Assembly (NCBI RefSeq): GCF_910592395.1
Contig: NC_088325.1
Coordinates: forward strand, 5,115,501-5,179,500
Reading direction: 5' to 3'
DNA length: 64,000 nt
From: Lineus longissimus
Taxonomy: Eukaryota > Nemertea > Pilidiophora > Heteronemertea > Lineidae
Shown here one piece after another: positions 8,682 through 17,881 of this stretch (positions are counted from its first letter, which is position 1; every line of letters starts with the position of its first letter). Made by a program: the position numbers and the translations under genes. The notes beneath the pieces are model-generated. The model ran no database searches. It saw only the letters and a program-made list of their open reading frames with translations, and was not told where the DNA came from.

Positions 8682-9297
8682 TGAAGTATTTATTTACGAG
8701 CCACACAATATGTTAATTTCTGGTGTTACCAATTGTGGTAAGACATATTTTGCCCTTGACCTCTTAGAAAAGGAGTATCGGCACAAGTTCCAGAACATAG
8801 TAATTTTCTGTCCAACATATTTCAACAATAAGACATATGAAAGGAAATGGATTTACCAAGACAAGAACGTCTACATAGTTAATCCCGAAGCTGTGGCCAG
8901 TAATTTGGACCTTGTGCTTCAGTTTGCTACTCTGACCTTTGCTGGTTCTAACACATTATTCCTCATTGATGACTGTGCTAATTTGAGAGACACAAAAAAG
9001 AAGGTGTCCGAGTTATGTAATCTTGCCTTTTCCGGCAGGCACTACAATCTCACTGTTTGGTTACTAGTTCAGAAGTACAATTCAGTTGTCAAGGACTACA
9101 GAGAGAACATAAGAATTTTAGTATTATTTTTTAATAAGGATGAATCAGCCATGAAAGATGCCTTAGAAGAAAACAGTGTTATTCCTAAGGAGAAAAGACA
9201 GTACTACATAGAAGAACTTAAGATGAAAAAAGGATCAAAACTGATCATTAGACAACAACATCCATTTGGATTTACTCTTTCCAATCAAAAATCTTAG
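8677..9297 (+). CDS. atp: FtsK/HerA-type genome packaging ATPase (A32-like), 206 aa
   Basis: The protein has a Walker A loop GVTNCGKT (residues 16-23) and a Walker B strand LFLIDD (94-99), followed by a sensor-like segment LTVWLLVQKY near residue 127. Its length of about 200 residues fits the packaging ATPases of Polintons and of large DNA viruses with double-jelly-roll capsids. It is expected to pump DNA into a preformed particle. It is the only plus-strand gene between the polymerase and the right end. A hairpin repeat begins about a dozen bases after its stop codon. The reading frame is intact. Confidence 0.93.
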   Translation: MSEVFIYEPHNMLISGVTNCGKTYFALDLLEKEYRHKFQNIVIFCPTYFNNKTYERKWIYQDKNVYIVNPEAVASNLDLVLQFATLTFAGSNTLFLIDDCANLRDTKKKVSELCNLAFSGRHYNLTVWLLVQKYNSVVKDYRENIRILVLFFNKDESAMKDALEENSVIPKEKRQYYIEELKMKKGSKLIIRQQHPFGFTLSNQKS

Positions 9298-9308
9298 TCC
9301 CGCTTCTC

Positions 9309-9360
9309 ATCGAGCTATGCTCTCAGGACTGTGTCCGATCATCAGGACTGTGTCCGATCA
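9309..9360. repeat. Double-hairpin repeat plus partial duplicate after ATPase gene
   Basis: GAGC-TAT-GCTC, TCA, GGAC-TGT-GTCC, then a second copy of the right half (ATCAGGACTGTGTCCGATCA). The stop codon of the 152-aa gene falls in the second half copy. Confidence 0.85.
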
Positions 9361-9800
9361 GTGGTCTTAGTCTTTCTAACCCTAGTAAAATAATAAATTA
9401 TTAACCCTAAACCACTAAGTCCTAGGATAATCCATAGGTACTCGTATTTCTTCATTTCATCACTAGGTTGGTAGTAATCACTTAATTGTGGTCGCTGAGG
9501 TAGTACAATAGTTCTTTCTGGATGTAAATGATTGTAAACAGTAAGTGCTGAATCAGTATTGTTAAAATCAATAGAAGCGTCTCTTTCTCTCTTTAATTCA
9601 AGATTAACGAAGTCAATGGTACTTTTCCTATGCTCCTCCCATTCGGTTGAAGCTTTTTGTAATTGCTCCTGAGCCAAATCATGTCTTTTCACTTCAGTCT
9701 CATAGCCATTCTTGTCTAGTTTTTTAAAAAGGTAACCGGATCCAGTGAATGCTAATCCATTGATTATTGCAGATCCAAATAACATGCCAATGCCAGCCAT
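9342..9800 (-). CDS. Conserved Polinton protein with two membrane segments, 152 aa
   Basis: The start at 9800 has the AATTAAATG context. A hydrophobic N-terminal segment (about residues 2-25, MLFGSAIINGLAFTG) is followed by a charged coiled-coil-like stretch with KRHDLAQEQLQKA and FVNLELKRERDAS, then a second membrane segment (about 119-140, LWIILGLSGLGLIIYYF) and a basic tail. The motif 'KRHDLA-E-LQ-A ... W-E-R-DF-N--L' is familiar from invertebrate Polintons. Its role is unknown; a membrane or inner-capsid role is inference. The last residues (DRTQS) and the stop codon come from a partial double-hairpin repeat. Confidence 0.65.
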   Translation of the reverse strand: MAGIGMLFGSAIINGLAFTGSGYLFKKLDKNGYETEVKRHDLAQEQLQKASTEWEEHRKSTIDFVNLELKRERDASIDFNNTDSALTVYNHLHPERTIVLPQRPQLSDYYQPSDEMKKYEYLWIILGLSGLGLIIYYFTRVRKTKTTDRTQS

Positions 9801-9933
9801 TTAATTCCAATGAATTTTAATTTCAATGATGTGTCCCTGAGAGCATAGCTCGAGTTAATACCAATTGGTACTGTACATTATGACCATTAAGATCGATGAT
9901 GTCCCCTTTTTCATCAGTTAAGCGAGTATTCAG
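9801..9933. repeat. Truncated double-hairpin repeat in intergenic gap
   Basis: GTGTCCCTGAGAGCATAGCTCGAG at 9831-9854 keeps the GAGC-ATA-GCTC hairpin and the right arm of the other stem but has lost its left arm. The rest of this 133-base gap is AT-rich and shows no gene. Confidence 0.7.
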
Positions 9934-10590
9934 CTAATTGAATCTTGGTTTACAGGGAATTGCTATTGGTTTCTCAAATGTGTATGCTATTAAATCCCCA
10001 AAATTAGCTTCCTTTATTGGTCTTGTGGTTAGCACATCAGATGCTTCACCATTACTTAATACACTATTAGATTCGATTATGTCACAGTGAAAAACAAAAT
10101 GGTTAATTGGTCTAAAATTGATGGGTTTCTCGCTTACAACATCATCCTTACTTTTATTGTCTAAAGGGTAAGGCCATTCTGATTTCATGCCAAATAATTC
10201 ATTACTTTTACCAAGAAAATAGATCTGATAATGCGCCTCATTTTTTCTCTTTAGGAAGTGTAAGATGGCCTTACCTGTTGGTTCTTCAAGGTCAAATCTG
10301 ACAGCACCTCTACTCATACTATTTTCTTTCAACTTATCCGCAAATACTTTTGAAAAGCTCTGTAGGTCATAGAGACCATCTGGTAGCGTAATCTCTGCCA
10401 CATCAAACCCCTTAACTTTGATTCGGTTATTCTCCCTGGCTGCACTTATGTTGTAGAATGTACAAGGTATTACTGCAAAAGTTAAAGTGATGCTACATGC
10501 ATCCTGAATTTCAGTCTTGAGATTGACTGTTAAATCACTTGAACTCTGATCTGGATAGTCACTTGAATCTATGTTCATTACAGTAACCAT
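9934..10590 (-). CDS. Minor capsid (penton-like) protein, 218 aa
   Basis: The protein opens with INIDSSDYPDQSSSDLTVNL, then a strand with FYNI (residues 46-49), then LPDGLYDLQSFSKVFADKL, a 'G-Y-L-F---' pattern, a later FHCDIIESNSVLSNG strand and a final IPCKPRFN. These features, and the length, match the single-jelly-roll penton-type proteins of Polintons, which form the vertices of the particle. The position close to the major capsid gene supports this. The start at 10590 has a GTAAATG context. Relationship to the 326-aa protein is suggested by the shared 'xFYN' strand but needs structure comparison. Confidence 0.65.
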   Translation of the reverse strand: MVTVMNIDSSDYPDQSSSDLTVNLKTEIQDACSITLTFAVIPCTFYNISAARENNRIKVKGFDVAEITLPDGLYDLQSFSKVFADKLKENSMSRGAVRFDLEEPTGKAILHFLKRKNEAHYQIYFLGKSNELFGMKSEWPYPLDNKSKDDVVSEKPINFRPINHFVFHCDIIESNSVLSNGEASDVLTTRPIKEANFGDLIAYTFEKPIAIPCKPRFN

Positions 10591-10647
10591 TTACTTAAGC
10601 AAATTTTCGTTTTCAAATTTACCTTTTATCAAATAAGTAAATTATTC

Positions 10648-10884
10648 TTACTTCATAATATTTCTGGGTAGGATTCCTTGATCGTAAAGGTACTCTAATG
10701 TTCCATTACTAATAGCTACAGTTCCTCCCAGTTTAAGAATTTCCTCTAGGTTGGCCTGACTTGGGGGACCAATATTGATTCTCAAGAACCTTTTCAGTAA
10801 CATAGAGTAACCAATTGTTGTTGATGCCAACAGTAAACTTTGATACAGTGTATTTATGATATCTTTCTTTCCTGGTGTATCCAT
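10648..10884 (-). CDS. Tiny Polinton membrane protein, 78 aa
   Basis: The frame runs from ATG 10884 in the context GTAATTAAATG. It has one hydrophobic helix (about residues 14-28, YQSLLLASTTIGYSMLL), a basic patch KRF, then IGPPSQANLEEILKLGG and a C-terminal helix ending YDQGILPRNIMK. The pattern 'GYSML-K ... I-G-PS ... D/E--KL ... YL--QGI-P' recurs in small Polinton membrane proteins. It lies between the two capsid genes. The function is not known. Confidence 0.6.
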   Translation of the reverse strand: MDTPGKKDIINTLYQSLLLASTTIGYSMLLKRFLRINIGPPSQANLEEILKLGGTVAISNGTLEYLYDQGILPRNIMK

Positions 10885-10930
10885 TTAATTACTTAGAAAA
10901 TCACTAGTAAAACTCATTTATCTAGTATTC

Positions 10931-11008
10931 AGTGTTGGAGCGAACTTTGTTCTTGCAGCACCTCAGTGCTGGAGCGAACTTTGTTCTTGCAGCACCTTAG
11001 TGTTGGAG
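10931..11008. repeat. Nested-hairpin tandem repeat at the major capsid gene 3' end
   Basis: Two and a half copies of a 36-base unit. Each has outer arms GTGCTG ... CAGCAC around an inner GAAC-TTT-GTTC hairpin. The inner stem and TTT loop match variants of the double-hairpin family. The capsid stop codon (10997-10999) is inside the last partial copy. Confidence 0.8.
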
Positions 11009-12253
11009 TGAAGCAATCTGAGAATTCTGGATGTTTACCTGGGCGTCAGAAACCACGAATATGTGCATTTTGTATGGTCCCTTTCCAGATTTCTTTGTAA
11101 TAGATAATTGAATACCATCTTTTGTGTTCTGGAGCTTCTTTCCTGATCCGTGAAGGCGATTATCCTCAGAAGTTCTCAGGTCCAACCATAAACCATAGTG
11201 ATTAGAATCACCATAGTATTTTTCCATGGTCATGTTACAGTCATGAGTTTTCTTCAAATCTTCAGACATAAAATGTTTCTTGATCTCCTCCCATTGATCC
11301 ATCATTCTCATTCCTTCTGGGAACACCTGATTGGCAACACCCTCTATTGTGATCTGCACTTTACTTATGTTAGGGTTTTCAAACTTCTCTGAATCTCTAG
11401 TTCCATCTACATAGTCAGACACAAATAGTAATAATAATCCTTTAATAGACATTCTTGGAAAGTTGATGTTCTCATTAATTAGTGTTTCATTAGCAGTAAC
11501 ATTGACTGTCTTAAAATGGTCTACCCAATCATAAAATATTGAGAATCCAGAATTGTACTTGTTACTCAATTGACTAGCAATCATTTTGTTGGTTACGGTA
11601 TCATATTCAAAACAAATATTCTCTAGTTTGTAGCCCATGCTAGCTGTGTTTGTGGTGACTATGATTTCCTCCTTTGGTGCTAAAGTTATTTCAATAATCA
11701 AATCTTCTTGAATTGGAAACTTGTAAAATGGAGCATGATGATGGAATAGTTCAAAATCTAATGGTATTTTGTACTTCTTGTCAAACACTTTCTTTAAAGT
11801 CTTTTCATTAGCTGTTTCTCCAGTGACATCAGCTTCAGCGACTCCTGATCTTAATTCTCTAAGATTTTCTGATTGAATACCCTGAAAAACTCTATCATTT
11901 CTTTCTTCTTCTGTAAACCACAGATCTTTAAATGTAGAATAATGACTGTATTCGTCAAGGTCAAATATCTGCTCTGTTCCCCACTTAACCACCATCTTTG
12001 AAATCAGGTTTCTACCAAGATTATTTACAACACTATTTTTAGAATCACCAGAAATGGTTACATCAGCAGACAGATAAAGAGATTTAGGTACAAAGAATGT
12101 ATTCTCTCGCAATGCCGGTATTCTAACATACAGTGTTTCTTTGGGGTTAGCAGATGATGGGTTATGAGTAATGATATGATGCTGCCTCTCAGCTTTCAAA
12201 CCAAGTGGAATCTTATGTGCCCTTTCGGTATTTAATAAATATCCTGTTGCCAT
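10997..12253 (-). CDS. mcp: Major capsid protein, double jelly-roll type, 418 aa
   Basis: This is the rightmost gene of the element. The protein starts with MATGYLLNTERAHKIPLGLK and then shows repeated beta-strand patterns (LYVRIPALRENTFFVPKSLY; LISKMVVKWGTEQIFDLDEY), a mid-protein hydrophobic strand set (IKGLLLLFVSDYV), IEGVANQVFPEGM, and a C-terminal strand MHIFVVSDAQVNI. Length and patterns fit the double jelly-roll major capsid proteins of Polintons, which assemble icosahedral shells. The leader AAATAGAAAATG is shared in type with the 326-aa gene and polymerase. The last few residues (SLQH) and the stop lie in a hairpin repeat array. The frame is intact. Confidence 0.85.
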   Translation of the reverse strand: MATGYLLNTERAHKIPLGLKAERQHHIITHNPSSANPKETLYVRIPALRENTFFVPKSLYLSADVTISGDSKNSVVNNLGRNLISKMVVKWGTEQIFDLDEYSHYSTFKDLWFTEEERNDRVFQGIQSENLRELRSGVAEADVTGETANEKTLKKVFDKKYKIPLDFELFHHHAPFYKFPIQEDLIIEITLAPKEEIIVTTNTASMGYKLENICFEYDTVTNKMIASQLSNKYNSGFSIFYDWVDHFKTVNVTANETLINENINFPRMSIKGLLLLFVSDYVDGTRDSEKFENPNISKVQITIEGVANQVFPEGMRMMDQWEEIKKHFMSEDLKKTHDCNMTMEKYYGDSNHYGLWLDLRTSEDNRLHGSGKKLQNTKDGIQLSITKKSGKGPYKMHIFVVSDAQVNIQNSQIASLQH

Positions 12254-12452
12254 TTTCTATTTATTTACTAGTAAAATTATGTACATGCAGTGAACAGTGC
12301 CAACATCATATATCAGGTAAAATGCACGGAAAAAAGCTATTGACGTGTACTTTCTGTTGGAATACAGTAAGTCATGATTACATTAACCCATTGAACTCTA
12401 GTATTCCCTTACCATTTCACTGCAACGCTTCACTGACCATTTCATGAATGAT
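12254..12452. other. Polinton right subterminal region
   Basis: About 200 AT-rich bases upstream of the major capsid start. They hold no convincing gene. Short opposed words GGAATAC (12359) and GTATTCC (12402) are present. This is likely part of the element's terminal inverted repeat, but the left end is not in the window to compare. Confidence 0.4.
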
Positions 12453-12582
12453 AGAATATATGTATTGTGGTGTCTGGTTCTTAGGGGTTTCTAAGCTAAT
12501 TTGAGACAAAAAGGCCTGTAAGGGCTTTTGTTAAAATAGCTTAGAATTACCTAGATTCCTACCACCACAATACATATATTCT
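12453..12582. repeat. 130-base hairpin, candidate right end of the Polinton
   Basis: The first 20 bases (AGAATATATGTATTGTGGTG) are the exact reverse complement of the last 20. An inner pair, TTCTAAGCTA with TAGCTTAGAA, and a GGCC/GGGC tip extend the foldback. The ends read AG...CT, the dinucleotides usual at Polinton termini. Host-type sequence follows. It is either the element's end or an independent small foldback element inserted near it. Confidence 0.5.
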
Positions 12583-13209
12583 GACTTCATCGAAAATCTT
12601 CCATGGGGTGTATATAAATCAAAGCTCGTGAATATCGTCGGGTATGGCAGTCGGCCGTCAGAATGTAGATCTGATTAGCCCCGGTGTTCGAGGAGATGCT
12701 CACGGTGCTGAGCCTCTAGCTTGCCTGTCGACTTCGATCCTTGCCCAAGACCTTGTTAGGAGGAGCACACATTTTAAAGTCATAGTAGTTTTTATTAGTT
12801 TGGTTAAATTTTACCTATCTCACAAAAAAATACGAAGATAAAAAGTGGCATACAATTTCCAGGCTGAGGCACCAAGTGAATTAGCCCTGGATCAGAAAAA
12901 AAACAAAAGATAGAATATGGACAAGGTATAAAGTGGTGTGATAATAAAAATGAGTTACAAGGAAGTAACGCTAGTAGAAGGATGTAGCCCTAGTTATAGT
13001 AGTGATATCGTAATTGGTTTGATTCGGCATATCTGTGTTCTCCTTCATCTCCGAATAAAAAGGGGCCTGTTGAAACGAGGCATGCTGACATTGCCTCATA
13101 ACGCTATCGGACCAATTGACATACTTTTATATGCAAGCAACCCAGAAGTATAAAGGAAGCAGGAGGGGGGGGGGCGTTTGTGGTTTCTGAGTATGAGGGG
13201 TTATAGTGG

Positions 13210-13279
13210 TGTCTGTTGACTGTGCTTTAAAAGAGACTAGGCATGATGCCAGTCTTTCTTAAAGCACAGTCAACAGACA
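13210..13279. repeat. 70-base near-perfect hairpin
   Basis: The first 21 bases (TGTCTGTTGACTGTGCTTTAA) pair exactly with the last 21; the stem continues with few mismatches to a tight GGCATGATGCC tip. The near-perfect pairing to a tiny loop fits a small foldback element better than a microRNA precursor, but either is possible. Confidence 0.7.
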
Positions 13280-13455
13280 TGTGGTTTCAGTATTAGGTCT
13301 TTCATTGTAGCAATGCGAAAATGTAATTACTTTTGGTTAGGTCCGTCCTTTGTTATGTCCAAGTAGCTTCTAGATTGACTCAACCACTCACTCTCTTGAT
13401 TGCAGCGGCCGCCTCAGCGCCACCACACGGGGCCTAATGGTATAAGGCTAAGTAG

Positions 13456-13695
13456 CTTCACGCGATATGCACCATTCTGGGAAAACTCATTTAGGAAGTA
13501 TGCTCATTAGCATAATCCATTCTTTGCTCCAGCTCGAGGTAATATTGCGCAGTGTTTCTTCTGGCCAGATACATTGTGGTGGAAAACGTCTAGTACAAAT
13601 AAGCCTGGCTTGCGCCAGACTAATAAGTGCAGAAGGTCTGGCTGTGCGAGACTACTGTGATAAAAATGACCATTACAGAGACTCTGTGACGTAGG
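13456..13695. repeat. Dispersed repeat, copy A (about 240 bases)
   Basis: Matches 14449-14690 in direct orientation with scattered changes, for example both contain GGGAAAACTC, GCTCATTAGCATAAT, CCAGCTCGAGGTAAT and GAGACTCTGTGACGTAGG. Confidence 0.8.
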
Positions 13696-14448
13696 TCTCA
13701 CTAGCCAGTGGTGATCAGGTCAACATTGGTCCCCCTTAAAAAAAAATTCTTCAGTCTCAGGCGATTACCATGGATACAGATAAGCCTATCATATCGCTAT
13801 TGCTGCATGTTCAAATGTCGGTGTCCTGGGTATTTTGTGAAGAGGTAGCTCTGACGATTATTTGAGGAAAATATCTGCTTCTTCTGTGCACGTCCGCAGT
13901 GACCAGGCCTCGCATGCTATGTATAGCTCAATAGGATGTTGACATGAACTGGTTCCTGTCAGAGTGCACATGTTCTCAAGGTGAGACTTCGCGGTCAAAA
14001 TGCTCAAAGAAAAGCCGCAACGGCACCCTATTTTGGTATCAAAATTTAAAATTTTTATTATTTGGCTTTCTCAAGGTGATAAGTAGAAGTTTATAAAAAT
14101 ATTATTTCACCATCCATGTTAATTGTCAAGTTATAAGGCGGCAAGGTGAAATGTTCAAAATTTTCATCGATGTACAGGGTGTCTCATGTATTGTGCTGCC
14201 CCCATGTTCTCATGACTGAATTACTTGATAACAATGAAAGCTGGCCAGATGTATTCTAGAAGCGACAAGCTATTCAGAAATGTATAGGTTTATGTGTGAG
14301 AGTGATATACTGCAAGGTCGACAGCCACTTGAACAGGGGTATGCATGAAATGACGTCGCACCATTTGTGGAGCCAGGTAGGCCCGGCCATTGCACTGGCT
14401 AGTGAGACCGTAGGCATATAATTAATAGAAGAACCATGCCGTCCCGAG

Positions 14449-14690
14449 CTTCGCGCGATATCGACCATTTTGGGAAAACTCAATGAGGAAGGTGTGCTCA
14501 TTAGCATAATCTATTATCAGCCCCAGCTCGAGGTAATCTTGCGCAGTGTTACTTCTGCCCACATACATCGTGCTGGAAAACGTCTCGTACAAAGAAGGTC
14601 TGACACGCGCCAGACTAATAAGTGAAAAACTTCTGGCTGCGCGAGACTTCTGTGATAAAATGACCATTGCAGAGACTCTGTGACGTAGGC
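14449..14690. repeat. Dispersed repeat, copy B (about 240 bases)
   Basis: Direct copy of 13456-13695. A CTGGCTAGTGAGACC word flanks it on the left (14395) and occurs reversed at the right of copy A (13693), so the pair may be the two ends of one older insertion. Confidence 0.75.
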
Positions 14691-17600
14691 ATATAGTTAA
14701 AAAAAGGCTCTCGAAAGACGATTGGAATGATTATTTATTAACATTTCCAGAACTATATACCTTCTAATAATCATTTTACATAAATAGGTCGGCGTTAGCT
14801 CGCGTGCTTTTTTTTCCTCGTGACAATATGCAGCAAAATAGTCACAACCCCAAAATCGCGCTATAAGGCCATAATAAGGCCACGGTGACCCGTGAAGGCT
14901 CAGGGAAGCATAGATGCTGATGCCGGGGAATACTCCGTATGCGGCAATTTACAGGCTTAAGGTGTGATGGAGAAGTTCTCCAACAAGGTCCAGGGGCAAT
15001 TTGAAGGGATTTCCGCCTCGGATGCTTACTCACACTGCCTTACTGAGCCACCACCCAGGCCTGGAGGACTAAATTACCTCAGTGCTGTTATCTCGTGACA
15101 CTAATATAAACTACATGAATAAAGGATCATAATCCGAAAGGGAATTTCTTTCTGACTGTTTTTGTTGTTGCTGATCTGCAAAATATATAGCCATGCCAAC
15201 GGAGTCTTTGAGTAGCTTACACTGTAAACCCACTGATATTCGTGGGCCTAAAACTTGCGATTAGGCCCTTTTGTTTTCACATTTAAGCTACCGGTACCTT
15301 TAAATTTTGCGTTTTCCATTGAAAGTTTAATTGAAAAATGCGTTAGAGGTTAAATAATATGCGCCTACTTATTTTTTCGCGCTTTTCACTAAATTCGCAA
15401 AAATGAAAGGCTCGTGAAAATTTGAGGGTTTACTGGCGTACCGTACTACATGGTTTGAACTGAGGGATGTCATCTGATCAGTGTAGCTTTATTTTTCTCT
15501 AAGGAAATCTCACAAAATCCGTGTAAAACGAACCTTCGAAAATGTCGAGGTTTACACTAACACATCCAATTGTCTTTCATTCAGGCTTTGTTGACCTGCG
15601 AGATGGCCCCTTTCCTTCAATTTTAACATATCACTACACAGCAGTGGCGGAATCTACGGAATCCGCGATACATTTCGAACTGCCGATGAACGAGGCCACT
15701 GAGAGCGATCAAATTATGATGATCATGCGATAATACGCCATTCTCTGTCATCTATCGTTGTCAATGATATGCCATGTGTGTTTGTTTTGTCACGTGTCAA
15801 AACATTATTTACATCTGTACATATTTGCGAGTCAAACGTTATTCGTTAACCAATCAACTATGTTTCATTTTAACATGTGACCAGGGGTAGTGCAAGCAAT
15901 CATAGCAGCGCACGATGACTCCTGGGTAAACGAGGTTGCTTTGAAATGGTTCATGGATTCACTTACATTATTGTAAACCCATGGTGTGACATATACTAGC
16001 ACTGTGCCTGTAATACTACGTACAGCAAATGTCACAGTAGGCTGGTTCAAGACTATCTAGGATGGTCGACTAGTTTTCATTATTCATAAGTTGTTTTGAT
16101 GGCCTAGATATATGTGACAAAACTATGCGTGTTTGTGCGTGCCCATCATTTCGTCCTTCCACCAAAGTAAATAAAACAGGCCTACAGTTAAATTCAGAGC
16201 ACATTGATACATCTTAGACCCATATGAACTAACATCATAGACCCATATCAGTGTGAGGATTTTGACCGAGTCAGCAAATCAATGTCCGCTTTGGTTACCG
16301 AAGCGGCTAGCAGACGGCGGCAATAAGTTGAAAGCACAGGCAGATTCAACCGTGAATATTGCCTGTTCTATCGCACCAGACGTGGATTTTCTGGTATGTT
16401 TTTCCAGATGATAGCTCTTACACATCTGTAAGTAGGTTTAAATTATGGAGCTGTCCTAAATAAGCAGTTAAATCAGTGCCTTTATAGCCTACACCCAATT
16501 AAGGGTACACAATGCGCTTATATTTGCCATATCTGTCAAGTTGTGATTATCATTGCATGTGCTGTTTTGTGTAGCATGTACAGTCCTTACCAGAAAGTAA
16601 ATGGTAACAGACTTTTCAAAATATCACAGAGATTGTATAAGATAAGTTAATGTGGTTTTCACGAGCAGAAAGTAATAGTCGGCTTTTTATTCCAGTATGT
16701 TTTTTTCTTTTTCTTGTTCATCAGTAAACTATTGAACGTGTTTAATGCTTTCCAATTTCGCTTCAGCTCATAGATAACAGAAAACGCGTTATTCGTTTAT
16801 TTCAGTTCGCGCTAGTCCAGGCGCGAAAGGTGAGTGTACACCATCCGAGTTCACGTCACCCCGCTATTAAGACACAACATCATTTCCATTTATCGTCGCA
16901 GTTGTGGGGTAATAAACGCCATCAGCGTGGCGTCGGAAATAGTGATATCTGCACCATGACGTCAAGGGGTAGATCCTAGCTCCAGGAAACGCCTTACTAG
17001 TGCATCGTTCCTCTTGGAAAGAGTCGATGCGTGGAGAGCTGACTCGGGTCAAATCGGAGTCATTATCGGAAAAGCGCGATATTTCAGTCAGATTTTGCAT
17101 TTTTCCTTTTTTTGTGCAATTTGTTGATGGAAACTCATTATGTAGAATAGGTGACTGGGTAGCCCGCGGCTGGGTTATATTCCCCCTAATGCCAATGGTC
17201 CTTTATGGCTGCCAGAAAGTCTTGCTAAATCACTGACTGTAAAAAACATTGAAACTTATATCACATACATCAGACAGACAGAATGAATGGGACATTATCA
17301 CATTTCGAATTAACCACCAAAGATCTTTAGTAAATCGCAACATTGACAGCATTTTGTTCAAGCATTCTTGCCGCGTACAAAATGTCAAAAAACTAACTTT
17401 TTGACTCACCGTAGGGGAGTCTATACAACACCGCTGCGGCCGTCGCCGTCCGTCGGCGTTGTTGTCTTTATCCCGTTTCAAAAACAATGGTGCGTTTCAT
17501 AACCGCTAGAGATATGAACTTGAAACTTTGTACACATGACTCCCAGGTCAGGTGACCTCTGACAATGACTTTCGGTCCGATCTGATTCTTGACTTTGCCA

Positions 17601-17881
17601 CCAGGGGGCCAGAAGTGAAAACCTAAAAATTAGTTATCTCTCCCATGAGTGACTTGTTTTCGATAAACATTTTATGGTAGGGTCTCCTCGCAAGGAGACA
17701 TCACATATCAAGCGGGTTTTTGACTTGACCTGATTTTCAAGGTCACAGAGGTCAAATAGCATGAAGTGGCCGTTTGAGTGTAACTATGGCACGTTTCTGA
17801 AAAATGAACGCCTTCCACGAGTATTGCTTGATGTGGGGCCTATCTGTCAATCTGAGTTAAACGAAGGCAGTAGTTTTGAGA

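Larger units (their letters stand above)
12583..17880. other. Host intergenic DNA with dispersed repeats, no gene seen
   Basis: Base composition rises to mixed and reading frames become short and random. A TATA-like TATATAAAT occurs at 12611. Poly-G runs lie near 13166. A short hairpin and a direct repeat pair are listed separately. A lone sequence resembling one end of the Tc1-type element below occurs at 16579-16604. Nothing here supports a protein gene. Confidence 0.5.

Noticed and set aside
12644-12841. Open frame after a TATA-like sequence near 12,611
   Set aside because: Short, no recognisable domain, and lies in repeat-rich host DNA next to the Polinton end.
13210-13279. MicroRNA precursor
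   Set aside because: Pairing is too complete and the loop too small to call without small-RNA data; reported only as a hairpin.
16579-16604. Second Tc1-type element
   Set aside because: Only one end-like sequence is present and no inverted partner was found.
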